Positions 18,922 through 26,813 of a DNA stretch of 64,000 nucleotides are shown one piece after another; position 1 is the stretch's first letter; each line of letters opens with the position of its first letter. The DNA is from Aerococcus mictus. Its GTDB lineage: Bacteria; Bacillota; Bacilli; Lactobacillales; Aerococcaceae. The DNA is taken from NCBI RefSeq assembly GCF_003286595.3, contig NZ_CP132985.1, positions 744,001 to 808,000 on the forward strand, written 5' to 3'. Both the position numbers and the translations under genes were made by a program. The notes under the pieces were generated by a model. It was not told the origin of the DNA. It worked only from the letters and a program-made list of their open reading frames with translations, and did no database searches.

Positions 18922-19464
18922 ATTATGCCTGTTACTTAGGAGATTATAATGAAAAACTAAGATTTTGTACTCCTATTGAAGGAGAGTAGACCAAAGTCCT
19001 AAAGAAGCGCAATAAAAAAGCGGTTCTAATGACCGCTCATTCATTCTTTTCTATAAACCCGATAGTGGGGGAGAAAAAACTTGTTCGAGATTTGTACGAT
19101 TTATTTTGGAATTAACTGTTTTTAAGTAGTCACAACTTATTTTAAAAGTGTTTTTCAATATAGGACAAGAAAGGCAAAAAAGTTATAGAAAAAAGCACCT
19201 CAAAAGGTGCTAAAATGCTGATGTGGTGCGAATTTGTGAAATAAAAAGTTATAGAAAAGTTATATATTTTTGGGTAAAAGTTGGCGATTATTGGAAATTG
19301 TTAGGAAATCGAAAACCTTAGAAAGGCTGATTTAACAACAATTGAGGGTTATTGGGCATTTTGAAAATTTGACTACGGAGAAGGTGGGGTTCCAACTTAA
19401 TGCCTACAAATCGCTTTACATCGGCATTTCTTTTTTTAAATCATAGATTGGTCATAGATGGGCT
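18922..19464. other. Intergenic junction region with the left end of the ICE
   Basis: No gene is visible in this 543-bp stretch. It holds a stem AGCGGT/ACCGCT near 19020-19035 and a hairpin AGCACCT/AGGTGCT near 19192-19210. A terminator-like AATGCC/GGCATT hairpin with a T run lies near 19399-19437, and two adjacent direct repeats follow at 19441-19462. The host-element boundary must lie in here, but the exact attachment core cannot be set without the other end of the element, which is outside the window. Confidence 0.5.
19441..19462. repeat. Two adjacent 11-bp direct repeats next to the integrase (possible arm-type sites)
   Basis: TCATAGATTGG (19441-19451) and TCATAGATGGG (19452-19462) are adjacent and differ at one base, abutting the integrase stop codon. 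Short direct repeats at the element end are typical of arm-type binding sites for tyrosine integrases. This role is inferred. Confidence 0.45.
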
Positions 19465-20610
19465 TTAATTGTTCATGAAGTTAGCAAATTTATCAGCAGA
19501 TTTTTTTCGACTATCAGGTGTTACATGGGCATAAATATTCATGGTAGTTTTTATATCAGAATGGCCTAGTCTTTCTTTAACATCATTCATTGGAACTCCA
19601 GCTTCAAAAAGAAGTGAGCAATGTGTATGTCTAAAACCATGAATTTTTAAAAATTTTAGTTTATATTTTTTACAAAACTTATGAAAAAAGTTACGAGGTG
19701 TAGTTAAATTTATAACCTCATTTTTTTCAGTTTGGGTAAAAATTAATTGATTATGATTGCGAACTCGAATACCAAGTTGTAAAAACTCTTGTGCTTGCTT
19801 AAGTTTCCAGCGTCTGAGGACTTTTATAGTTTCTGAATCAATAGAGATTGTTCGTACGCTTGAAAGTGTCTTAGGATTTGAAACATAGAGGCCGTCAGTG
19901 CCTTCTGTAAGATTCTTATTAATCACTAGCTGGCTATTATGGAAGATAATGTCTTCCCAAGTTAGCGCAAGGGCTTCACCCCGCCTTAAGCCAGTATAAG
20001 CAAGAATTCTAAAAAATACGTACCATTTATATGGAGCATACTTTTCTAAAGCTTCTAAGACTGTTTTAAGTTCCTCTTTAGTATAGTATACAATATTATT
20101 GTCTGTAATATACTTAACGGCAGGTAACTCGGCATATTGACAGGGATTCTCTTTCAGCCATCGTTTCTTAAACACTGCCCAATCAAGAATCTTTTTTAGA
20201 TACACATAGACTTTTCGATAATCTTTAAATTGCCTATACCATTTATCAACAATTACTTCAATATCATCAGGGGTTATGTTTTTAATTTTCACATCATGGA
20301 AAAATGGTAAGATATGATTTTTAAAAAGTCCTTTAGTCTTTTTAAGAGTACTATTTTTAACTGTTAGTTTATACCGGTCAATCCAAGTATCATATAGTTC
20401 TTGAAAAGTATAATCTTTATTCTTAAACTTATATACTCCAGAATCAAAAAGAATTTTTTCTTGATTTAGATACTTCACAGCTTGTGATTTAGTTTTGAAA
20501 CCTTGCTTGTAGCAGTTCACTTGTTGACCAGTTTGCGGATTAATACCTAAATAACTTGATACTCCCCAAAATTTTTCTCCTTCTTGCGTGCTATAATTAT
20601 ATATTGTCAT
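19465..20610 (-). CDS. int: Tyrosine recombinase (ICE integrase)
   Basis: The 381-residue protein has an N-terminal arm-binding-like region (about 1-60), a core-binding SAM-like domain (about 65-150) and a C-terminal catalytic domain. The catalytic set is complete: Arg209 in TGLRRGEAL, His324 and Arg327 in HGFRHTH, His350 in LGHSDIKTT and nucleophile Tyr360 in IYAHVT. It should integrate and excise the element at a specific chromosomal site. The ATG at 20610 is preceded by GGAGGAAATAAAA, so a longer upstream frame is not used. It is transcribed toward the element end. Confidence 0.93.
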   Translation of the reverse strand: MTIYNYSTQEGEKFWGVSSYLGINPQTGQQVNCYKQGFKTKSQAVKYLNQEKILFDSGVYKFKNKDYTFQELYDTWIDRYKLTVKNSTLKKTKGLFKNHILPFFHDVKIKNITPDDIEVIVDKWYRQFKDYRKVYVYLKKILDWAVFKKRWLKENPCQYAELPAVKYITDNNIVYYTKEELKTVLEALEKYAPYKWYVFFRILAYTGLRRGEALALTWEDIIFHNSQLVINKNLTEGTDGLYVSNPKTLSSVRTISIDSETIKVLRRWKLKQAQEFLQLGIRVRNHNQLIFTQTEKNEVINLTTPRNFFHKFCKKYKLKFLKIHGFRHTHCSLLFEAGVPMNDVKERLGHSDIKTTMNIYAHVTPDSRKKSADKFANFMNN

Positions 20611-20634
20611 TTTTATTTCCTCCAAACAAAAGCA

Positions 20635-20672
20635 GCCAGCATGTTGAGGAAATGCCAATGATATGATAAAAT
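20635..20672 (+). promoter_or_regulatory. Promoter-like block with GCCAGCATGTT motif, copy 1
   Basis: GCCAGCATGTT (20635-20645) is followed by TTGAGG (20644-20649), a 17-bp spacer and TAAAAT (20667-20672) preceded by TG. It points rightward into a gene-free stretch that ends in a terminator at 20713-20756. A sister copy of the motif is at 22916-22958. Confidence 0.5.
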
Positions 20673-20678
20673 AATATT

Positions 20679-20756
20679 GAGTATTTAACTCACTAAATTC
20701 TTCATGTTAGCTAGGCCTATTCCTATTTTTAAAGATACAGAATAGGTCTTTTTATT
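20679..20756 (+). ncRNA. Candidate small RNA between integrase and repressor genes
   Basis: The promoter at 20644-20672 and the hairpin-T tail at 20713-20756 (GGCCTATTC with GAATAGGTC, then TTTTTATTTT) would delimit a transcript of about 75-80 nt with no reading frame. It runs antisense to nothing annotated and lies between two leftward genes. This is an inference from signals only. Confidence 0.35.
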
Positions 20757-20840
20757 TTATTTGTAACTTAAGTAGAAAGTTTTCGATACTAAATTCTCTA
20801 AAGAATGAATTATACTAGATGACGTTGCTACTATTAGATT

Positions 20841-20870
20841 AAGCAGTTATTTAATATTAAATAACTGCTT
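20841..20870. terminator. 30-bp perfect palindrome, likely terminator
   Basis: The sequence from 20841 to 20870 is its own reverse complement (AAGCAGTTATTTAAT and its mirror). It is followed by TTTTT on the plus strand and has a weaker T tract on the minus strand. It lies 53 bp past the repressor stop and could end the repressor transcript or rightward transcription. Confidence 0.55.
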
Positions 20871-20922
20871 TTTCTAACATAAAAAATTAAAGTTATATAA
20901 CAAATTACTCTATATATGAATA

Positions 20923-21672
20923 TTATAGAATAACTTTACCAAGTATAGTGACCTGATTAGTATTAAAATGCATATCATTAAATTTAGGATTTTCACTTTT
21001 TAAAGTAATTCTTCCATTGTCATAATAAACTCTTTTACAAGTAACACCTTCATCATATATTCTCACAATAGCTACTTCGCCATTCTCAACTGTGGGTTGA
21101 TGTCGAATGTATACTTCATCACCTTTTTGAATGAGTGGCTTCATACTATCTCCAGTTATCTCTACTAACTCGTCTGCACCTTTGGGAACAACTGAGTTAG
21201 AGACCACTTCATAATTATATTCATCGTCATCCACGTAGATAGCTGATCCAGCTGCAGAGGAACGTTTTCTTAAAGTATAAGTTTCATTTTCTTCCTTAGT
21301 AATTAAATTTTTTTCATCTAACTGCTGCTTAGCATAATGTAAAACCTTTTGTTGCTGTATCGGTGTAAGTTGGTCATATATTGCTATAATTTTTTTATTT
21401 CCCTCATCAATTTTCTTTTCCTTTTGACGTTCTTTAGGGACGTTTGTAAAACCCATTAGCCAGGCTTCGTTGACATTTAACGTTTTTGCTAATAGATAAA
21501 GTTTATTCTGATCAGGACTACTTTTATCATTAACATACTGCGAGAGGTGACTTTTATTTAATGAGATATTGAGTTCTTTTTGGTAGGGTTTCGACATGTT
21601 TAATATGTCAACTTGCCTAAGACCCCTTTCACTCATCAATTCTTTTAATCTTGATCCCGTTGTAACTCTCAT
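20923..21672 (-). CDS. cI-like repressor, HTH plus S24 self-cleavage domain
   Basis: The 249-residue protein has an N-terminal XRE helix-turn-helix (about residues 7-65) and a C-terminal LexA/S24-type peptidase domain. Ser176 (ITGDSMKP) and Lys213 (TCKRVYY) form the catalytic dyad and Ala141-Gly142 (SSAAGSA) the likely cleavage site. By family knowledge, RecA filaments formed after DNA damage promote self-cleavage and derepress the element. It is divergent from the Cro-like gene, with operator-like repeats in between. The ATG follows GCTGGGGGAACGA. Confidence 0.9.
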   Translation of the reverse strand: MRVTTGSRLKELMSERGLRQVDILNMSKPYQKELNISLNKSHLSQYVNDKSSPDQNKLYLLAKTLNVNEAWLMGFTNVPKERQKEKKIDEGNKKIIAIYDQLTPIQQQKVLHYAKQQLDEKNLITKEENETYTLRKRSSAAGSAIYVDDDEYNYEVVSNSVVPKGADELVEITGDSMKPLIQKGDEVYIRHQPTVENGEVAIVRIYDEGVTCKRVYYDNGRITLKSENPKFNDMHFNTNQVTILGKVIL

Positions 21673-21707
21673 TTCGTTCCCCCAGCTTTCCTTAATTGTT
21701 TAACTCT

Positions 21708-21736
21708 ATTATATAAAGAAAACTAAAAATTCTCAA
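21708..21736 (-). promoter_or_regulatory. Promoter of the cI-like repressor
   Basis: On the minus strand TTGAGA (21731-21736) and TATAAT (21708-21713) are 17 bp apart, 36 bp upstream of the repressor start. Operator copy 1 lies directly behind the -35. Confidence 0.6.
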
Positions 21737-21740
21737 TCAT

Positions 21741-21762
21741 AAAGTTCAAAATGCTTAACTTT
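21741..21762. promoter_or_regulatory. Operator-like inverted repeat O1
   Basis: AAAGTTCAAA and TTAACTTT form an imperfect dyad between the two divergent promoters. The same AAAGTTCAAAA half recurs at 21803 and 22059. Confidence 0.55.
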
Positions 21763-21767
21763 AGTTG

Positions 21768-21796
21768 TTGACTTCTTTCTATTAACTTGCTAACAT
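21768..21796 (+). promoter_or_regulatory. Rightward promoter of the Cro-like gene
   Basis: TTGACT (21768-21773), a 17-bp spacer and TAACAT (21791-21796) lie between operator copies O1 and O2. Confidence 0.55.
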
Positions 21797-21802
21797 ACTA
21801 TT

Positions 21803-21826
21803 AAAGTTCAAAACTTTTTAACGTTT
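21803..21826. promoter_or_regulatory. Operator-like inverted repeat O2
   Basis: AAAGTTCAAAAC and TTTAACGTTT form a second dyad, immediately downstream of the rightward -10. Binding here would block the Cro-like gene. Confidence 0.5.
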
Positions 21827-21853
21827 AATATAAAGAGAGGAGAGAGCAGCTAT

Positions 21854-22075
21854 ATGTTTAATTATTCAAAATTAAGCGGTAAGATTGTGGAAATTTTCGG
21901 CACACAAGCTAAGTTTGCTAAAGCTATGAAGATGTCAGAAAGGTCTATATCATTAAAATTAAATAATAGGGTGAGTTGGAAAGATTCTGAAATTATCAGA
22001 GCTTGTAAATTATTAAGAATTCCTTCTAAAGATATACCAGTCTATTTTTTTAAATCTAAAGTTCAAAACATTTGA
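21854..22075 (+). CDS. Cro-like small DNA-binding protein (DUF739-like)
   Basis: The 73-residue protein begins MFNYSKLSGKIVEIFGTQAK. It has one helix-turn-helix (AKFAKAMKMSERSISLKLN) and the pattern of small phage Cro-like proteins of the DUF739 type. It is expressed divergently from the S24 repressor and would form a bistable switch with it. A GAGAGGAGAGAG site precedes the ATG. A third operator-like repeat overlaps its stop codon. Confidence 0.75.
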   Translation: MFNYSKLSGKIVEIFGTQAKFAKAMKMSERSISLKLNNRVSWKDSEIIRACKLLRIPSKDIPVYFFKSKVQNI

Positions 22076-22080
22076 ACTTT
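22060..22080. promoter_or_regulatory. Operator-like inverted repeat O3, overlapping the Cro-like stop
   Basis: AAGTTCAAA and TTTGAACTT are perfect 9-bp arms around ACA. This is the most symmetric of the three AAAGTTCAAA repeats and it spans the end of the Cro-like gene. Confidence 0.5.
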
Positions 22081-22083
22081 AGA

Positions 22084-22672
22084 TTTTAATAATTATTGTT
22101 TACTCTTAGTTATATTGTACTTATTAATAATCTTACACAATAAATCAATAGGTAATTAAGTTAGTAAATTCTAATATGTATTTTATTAAATATGCAAATA
22201 GTTATCTCGCTTATAAGTAGTAGTAAACAAAAATATTACGTAAACTAACGAATATGCTAGATTTTTATCATTATTTAATTAGTTTTTCTATTAATTTCAA
22301 TGGATCGAACAAAAAAGGAGTAACTTTGATACTTAATACGGGAGTAATAAACAAGTCCTGGAGGAGTAATACAAAAATCAGTAATCCAGATAACTTTTCT
22401 TAAAAGGGTAACAAGTACGTTACTAAACGTACACAATAAGCATTCAATTTTGTTTTTTTAATGAATTCTACACTGTCTATAATAGTTAAATTATTATCAA
22501 TATAAATAACTAATCGTTCAGTTATTCAATCGTTAGAAAAGAATTCGCTACTATAAGCGGATAAGTTTAGAGTTAGTAACTATATCAATCATTTTACAAA
22601 TAACTTATTTTATTCACAGTATTACTTCTTTTTATGGGACTACTATAACGAAAATATCCAGGAGGCAAGTAG
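22084..22672. other. AT-rich stretch without recognisable genes
   Basis: This 589-bp interval has stop codons in all frames and no convincing start with a ribosome-binding site. A TATAAT (22478-22483) could be a -10 but lacks a good -35. It may hold the regulatory region for the rightward early operon. I see nothing else firm. Confidence 0.4.
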
Positions 22673-22906
22673 ATGCAGACAAAAATTTTAAACGAAATAA
22701 TCTATATTAGAAAGTTACTTCAGCAGTATCAAAAAAGATACTTAAAAAAAGAAGAAGTAATGGACGAATTTAATATCGGTTACAAAACTTTAGAAGCGTG
22801 GGAGGCAAATGGCCTTATTAAGATTGAGGTTCCTACGGAATCGTCCAGAAGGTTTTTTTATGACAAAAAAGATATAGAAGAATTTATGAATAATAACAAA
22901 TACTAA
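22673..22906 (+). CDS. Small helix-turn-helix protein, excisionase-like
   Basis: The 77-residue protein has an N-terminal helix and then KKEEVMDEFNIGYKTLEAWEANGLIKIEV with SSRRFFYDKKDIEEFM. This is the MerR/HTH_17 pattern typical of excisionases and small phage or ICE DNA-binding proteins. A CAGGAGGCA site precedes the ATG. The position near the integrase suggests a recombination directionality factor, but the assignment rests on fold and context only. Confidence 0.65.
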   Translation: MQTKILNEIIYIRKLLQQYQKRYLKKEEVMDEFNIGYKTLEAWEANGLIKIEVPTESSRRFFYDKKDIEEFMNNNKY

Positions 22907-22915
22907 GATAAGCCA

Positions 22916-22958
22916 GCCAGCATGTTAATTTAGAGGGATGTCAATGAAATTCTAAAAT
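22916..22958 (+). promoter_or_regulatory. Promoter-like block with GCCAGCATGTT motif, copy 2
   Basis: GCCAGCATGTT (22916-22926) is followed by TTAGAG (22930-22935), 17 bp and TAAAAT (22953-22958). It resembles copy 1 at 20635, including a shared TCAATGA/CCAATGA block. It points toward the replication genes. Confidence 0.4.
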
Positions 22959-23188
22959 ATCAGTAACATACAAACGTTAATATTTATTAATAATATTAAA
23001 CAAAAATCAATTATAAAAAGAAAAATTTGGTTATAAAGTTCAGTTAAGCTAATAAGCATTTTTGAACAGTATTAAATAAAGTTTAATATCGTTTTTACAA
23101 AGCAAAAATATCATTTTAAAATAAAATTATTTATAAACTCTTATAAGTATATACGAATTAGTTTGAAAGATATGTAAAGGAGATAATA

Positions 23189-23437
23189 ATGCAACAACCG
23201 CTCTCTCAATCAATGAACGTATTATCAGGAAACAAATATGCTATTTATGACGTAAAACATGAATCATGGCTTTATAAAGCTACGGTATACAATAATAGCG
23301 AAACAGAATTCTTCTGGTGTGCTAATAAAGATAAAGCAATTCAATTTTCGAGTTGGGAACAAGCTAATCAATTATTAAAATATATTCAATTGTTCCGTCA
23401 CCATATCACGATATTTCAAGTATCTACTACAGTTTAG
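23189..23437 (+). CDS. Hypothetical 82-residue protein
   Basis: The protein starts MQQPLSQSMNVLSGNKYAIY and reads as one small soluble domain with aromatic residues (HESWLYKATVYN, EFFWCANKDKA). There is no signal peptide or membrane segment and no family I recognise. An AAAGGAG site precedes the ATG. It lies just before the replication initiator gene and is likely part of the same transcript. Confidence 0.55.
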   Translation: MQQPLSQSMNVLSGNKYAIYDVKHESWLYKATVYNNSETEFFWCANKDKAIQFSSWEQANQLLKYIQLFRHHITIFQVSTTV

Positions 23438-23478
23438 TTAATCTGGTTATTAATTATTTTTAAGAAAGGGGAGTAAAG

Positions 23479-24897
23479 ATGCACTCACCCGAGAATTACA
23501 TTCGAATTCCACTGTTTGTCAGAGCCAATCAAGAATTAACTGATGATGAAAAAATCTTATTTGGTGAAATTGAAGCTTTATCCAACAATGGATATAAGGC
23601 ATGTTACGCAAGTAATGCTTATTTTGCAAAGCTTTATCATGTCTCAGAACGTACGATTTCAAGACGTATTCAACATTTACTCGAGGAGGGTTTTATTACT
23701 AAATTAGAAAGTAATAAACGCTATTTGAGAGTATCTCATGCAAAACAAAAGGACTTCGAGGGACATTCTAATATTGTAGATTACCCGCAATATTCAGTTA
23801 TTCCCTCTTCTGTTCGTTTTAACGACTCATTGTCTGCTGGAGATAGATTGATGTTTGGAGAAATTGCTGTACTTTCTAACAACGAATGGGAAACATGCTG
23901 GGTTAACAATCAATATTTTACAAAGTTATTTGCTTGGTCACGCTCAACGATTGTTCGCCGTATTAATAAATTAATTGAGAAAAACCATATTTTTCGTCCG
24001 AAGGATAAGGATTCTATGTTTAATGACAAGCGTACGTTGTCATTAGTTGATCCTTTATTGTTAAACGAGGATGAGGTTGATAAAGATCAAAAAAATAATG
24101 AAGTAGGACTATTTGTTGAGAAATTCTCCGAACCTTCTATGGAAACTGTTGAAGTGTCTGACGACAAACAAAGTGATAACCAGTCTAAATGTGAATTTCC
24201 CAATCAAATTATTGATTTAAGAAATTTCTTTATTAACCGTCAATCCGCTATTGTGGAATTTGTTAAAGAAGAAAACACGGTGAATATCAACGCAGACGAT
24301 GTCAAATCTGACCAGGAAGATGTTCAAATCTGTCTAGGGGGTGTGTCAAATCTGTCTAGGGGATGTGTCAACCGTGTCTACCATAATAATATAAATAATA
24401 ATATAGAAAATAATATAGATAACATATCATCTTATAAGTTATATATAAATAATAAGCTACACACAAGAAAAGTAGAATACAATAAAATCGATGATGGTAG
24501 CAAACAACTCTTGCTATTTTATAAGCAAAACTGGAAGACACCTACAAGATTTATCATTAACCAAGTGATTAGCTGGAAAGAAAAGTATGGAATGGATCTA
24601 ATGATCTATGCTTTTAACCGTACTCTTGAATACGGTGTGTCTAGTCATGCAGCTTTCAAATATTTAAAAACGATGATCACTAATTGGGAAAAGGCTAATA
24701 TAGATACTTTAGAAGCTGTTAGAGCAATGGATAGTCAACGAAGTCAATATGTTGTCACTAAACCTCGCTATCAAGAAATTGAACCTGCATGGTTTAAAGT
24801 TGGAAAAGATCCTAAAGAAGAAATCGCTGAAGATGAAAGACTATCAGATGAGACTATTAGGCGATTAGAATCGAGAATCTCTGCATTATTTGGCTAG
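23479..24897 (+). CDS. Replication initiator with two winged helices and a DnaD-like domain
   Basis: The 472-residue protein has two related N-terminal winged-helix modules (about residues 3-72 and 90-160). Both read IPxxVR...L..GE.....N....C...N.YF.KL...S..TI.RRI..L. A middle linker follows, then a C-terminal DnaD/DnaB_2-like region (about 345-425, LLLFYKQNWKTPTRFI and MDLMIYAFNRTLEYG). Such proteins bind an origin and load the replicative helicase. The linker coding region carries 22-bp tandem repeats and an AT-rich block that look like the origin itself. A strong GGGGAG site precedes the ATG. Confidence 0.75.
   Translation: MHSPENYIRIPLFVRANQELTDDEKILFGEIEALSNNGYKACYASNAYFAKLYHVSERTISRRIQHLLEEGFITKLESNKRYLRVSHAKQKDFEGHSNIVDYPQYSVIPSSVRFNDSLSAGDRLMFGEIAVLSNNEWETCWVNNQYFTKLFAWSRSTIVRRINKLIEKNHIFRPKDKDSMFNDKRTLSLVDPLLLNEDEVDKDQKNNEVGLFVEKFSEPSMETVEVSDDKQSDNQSKCEFPNQIIDLRNFFINRQSAIVEFVKEENTVNINADDVKSDQEDVQICLGGVSNLSRGCVNRVYHNNINNNIENNIDNISSYKLYINNKLHTRKVEYNKIDDGSKQLLLFYKQNWKTPTRFIINQVISWKEKYGMDLMIYAFNRTLEYGVSSHAAFKYLKTMITNWEKANIDTLEAVRAMDSQRSQYVVTKPRYQEIEPAWFKVGKDPKEEIAEDERLSDETIRRLESRISALFG
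24303..24382. repeat. Tandem 22-bp iterons inside the initiator gene
   Basis: Units start at 24303, 24325 and 24347, each 22 bp, with the core CAAATCTGTCTAGGGG in the second and third and CAAATCTGACCAGG in the first. A degenerate fourth unit starts at 24369 (CAACCGTGTCTACC). The 22-bp period is not a multiple of three, so the protein repeat is out of phase (QICLGG versus NLSRGC). Selection therefore seems to act on the DNA. Confidence 0.75.
24303..24475. other. Candidate replication origin (iterons plus AT-rich unwinding region)
   Basis: The iterons run directly into about 90 bp made almost only of A and T (from 24381, ATAATAATATAAATAATAAT and onward). Iterons followed by an AT-rich unwinding element inside the initiator gene are the known layout of several phage and plasmid origins. 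The assignment is inferred. Confidence 0.6.
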
Positions 24898-24929
24898 CAA
24901 GGCTTGATATAGCTTAGAAAGGGGCAATT

Positions 24930-25538
24930 ATGTCTAACAATAACTCAAAGGATAACAATACTTTTTCTCTTTTAGATAATATTGATGATTTGAACGATTT
25001 CGCCTCAATCAATTTAAAAAAATCGAGAAATCTTACTAAAAAAGTTCTGGATCAATATCGTAAACTTGACCGTTTTGCTAATCATACTGTTTCATGGAAA
25101 TTAACCTCGAAATTATCTCATTCCCCTCATTCCACAACCAATGTAAATTATGCATTTGACAATCAAGTGGATCGTAAGATATTAGCAGAATTGCAGGTTG
25201 AAAAAATTGATGAAGGAGTTAAAAAGCTAACTTTTGTAAACAAGGACTATATACCTATCTTACAAGCAGAAGATATTGGCGCATATCATGATATTCAATA
25301 CTACAAGGATCTTTTATACCTAAAATATATGACTGACGTGGCGGTAAATGATATTTATGTTCGTAAGCAATTAGCGGATAAATATCCTGATCATGTTCTA
25401 GAAATTGGTGAAAAAATCATTTCGCAGACAAGATTTTATAGGGATCTTTCTATCGCTATAGATGCTTTTGCGGTAGCTTATGATAATGGGCGATTGGTGA
25501 TTTATAACCACTATTATGATCACTATGAGAACCACTAG
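24930..25538 (+). CDS. Hypothetical 202-residue protein
   Basis: The protein is soluble, rich in Asn, Lys and Tyr, starts MSNNNSKDNNTFSLLDNIDD and ends with a His/Tyr-rich tail (YNHYYDHYENH). No motif or membrane segment is recognisable. It follows the initiator gene by 32 bp with a GAAAGGGGC site and precedes the nuclease gene by 9 bp, so it belongs to the same operon. I cannot infer a function. Confidence 0.6.
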   Translation: MSNNNSKDNNTFSLLDNIDDLNDFASINLKKSRNLTKKVLDQYRKLDRFANHTVSWKLTSKLSHSPHSTTNVNYAFDNQVDRKILAELQVEKIDEGVKKLTFVNKDYIPILQAEDIGAYHDIQYYKDLLYLKYMTDVAVNDIYVRKQLADKYPDHVLEIGEKIISQTRFYRDLSIAIDAFAVAYDNGRLVIYNHYYDHYENH

Positions 25539-25547
25539 GGCTATATT

Positions 25548-26246
25548 ATGAAAAAGCTATTAAGATTCCTTCTTTGTTTAGTGGAGTTATTTGCTGTCAT
25601 CTATTTTGCTTCTGATTATTTTCAACTAGGAAAACTCTTTAGCAAAGACTCTGAGATTGAACAAGCAATAGCTCAAGTCACTCCTAGCGATAACTATATA
25701 GTGTTAAACAATAATATCCCCAAATTTGAAAATGAATATCTTATATCTATTGACCCGTATGAGGACTATGGTAATAAAGATTTACTGGGACGTGTTACTG
25801 AAGCTAATGCTGTTTTAGGTAATGAATTGATGCCTGATAAGGTTAGAAAAGATATATCCTCTGTAAAACCAAGTGGTTGGAAACAAATGAAATACGACTT
25901 AATTGAAGGGGGTTGGTTATATAATCGGTGTCACTTAATTGGTTACCAATTAACAGGAGAGAATGATAACCCCAATAATTTAATGACTGGCACTAGGCAA
26001 TTTAATGTCGATGGGATGTTACCGTTTGAAAACTATGTTGCAAATTATATTGAGTGTACAAATAATCACGTTCGTTATCGAATAATACCTTATTTTAAAG
26101 GAATCAATGCTCTTGCTAGTGGTGTTATTATGGAAGGGGTTTCTATAGAGGATAATAGTAAAGGGATTTGCTATAATATTTTCATACCTAACCACAAAGA
26201 GGGGATTACTATCGATTATCTAACTGGAAAAAGTACACAGGAATAA
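25548..26246 (+). CDS. Secreted or membrane-anchored DNA/RNA non-specific endonuclease
   Basis: The 232-residue protein has an N-terminal hydrophobic signal or anchor (residues 4-22). Its catalytic core is of the Endonuclease_NS type, with GGWLYNRCHLIGYQLTGE (His129 probable general base) and NNLMTGTRQFN providing the metal-binding Asn region. This variant with NRCHLIG replaces the classic DRGH motif and is common in Gram-positive mobile elements. It would act outside the membrane, perhaps on competing DNA or cell-surface DNA. The role in transfer is unproven. Confidence 0.8.
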   Translation: MKKLLRFLLCLVELFAVIYFASDYFQLGKLFSKDSEIEQAIAQVTPSDNYIVLNNNIPKFENEYLISIDPYEDYGNKDLLGRVTEANAVLGNELMPDKVRKDISSVKPSGWKQMKYDLIEGGWLYNRCHLIGYQLTGENDNPNNLMTGTRQFNVDGMLPFENYVANYIECTNNHVRYRIIPYFKGINALASGVIMEGVSIEDNSKGICYNIFIPNHKEGITIDYLTGKSTQE

Positions 26247-26283
26247 TATGGGGATTACAATATGAAAAAAATTAAATGGTTTT

Positions 26284-26541
26284 ATGGAACTTTTTGAAAT
26301 TATAGTAATTAAATGTGCGGATTCACTAGTAATACTAAACCTCCTTTCATATTTTGTATTTACAAAATTAGATCAAAGTTTTACAGATAGTAATGATATA
26401 GGTTTTGCTCTAATTGTTATCCATATACGTTTAATATTGACCGTATTATTTTATGCGATACTAGTTTTCCTGCTGATCAAATATGTAAAATCTATTGATA
26501 AATTGGTAAAAAAGCAAATAAAGAAAGAAAAAGACACATAG
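26284..26541 (+). CDS. Hypothetical two-helix membrane protein, start uncertain
   Basis: The 85-residue product has two hydrophobic helices (about 8-27 and 42-66) and a lysine-rich end (KKQIKKEKDT). The ATG at 26284 has no ribosome-binding site. An ATG at 26262 in another frame (MKKIKWFYGTF, then stop) has a better context, so the real N-terminus may have been lost by a small frameshift near the T-run at 26291. Function unknown. Confidence 0.45.
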   Translation: MELFEIIVIKCADSLVILNLLSYFVFTKLDQSFTDSNDIGFALIVIHIRLILTVLFYAILVFLLIKYVKSIDKLVKKQIKKEKDT

Positions 26542-26552
26542 GAGATTATAAA

Positions 26553-26813
26553 ATGGATAGTGAAAATTCGAGAAAAAATAGCATTAACCATACCATTATC
26601 AAAACAATAATTGATATGATAGTATTTTCTTTAAAAATGTTTATTATTTCTCATTGTGGACGTTCGTTAATCGAATATTACCCAAGTTTATTAATAAAAG
26701 GTACTGTTGCTTTTATTATGTTTCTGGCTACTATTGTAGTGATATATAACACGTTTATAGCGGACTTTTTAGAAGATGAAAAAGCTAAGAAAGAAGGAAA
26801 TAGAAATGAATAA
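26553..26813 (+). CDS. Hypothetical two-helix membrane protein
   Basis: The 86-residue protein has two hydrophobic segments (about 16-36 and 48-68) and an acidic-basic tail (FLEDEKAKKEGNRNE). It overlaps the start of ssb by 8 bp (ATG at 26806), which implies translational coupling. No family recognised. Confidence 0.5.
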   Translation: MDSENSRKNSINHTIIKTIIDMIVFSLKMFIISHCGRSLIEYYPSLLIKGTVAFIMFLATIVVIYNTFIADFLEDEKAKKEGNRNE

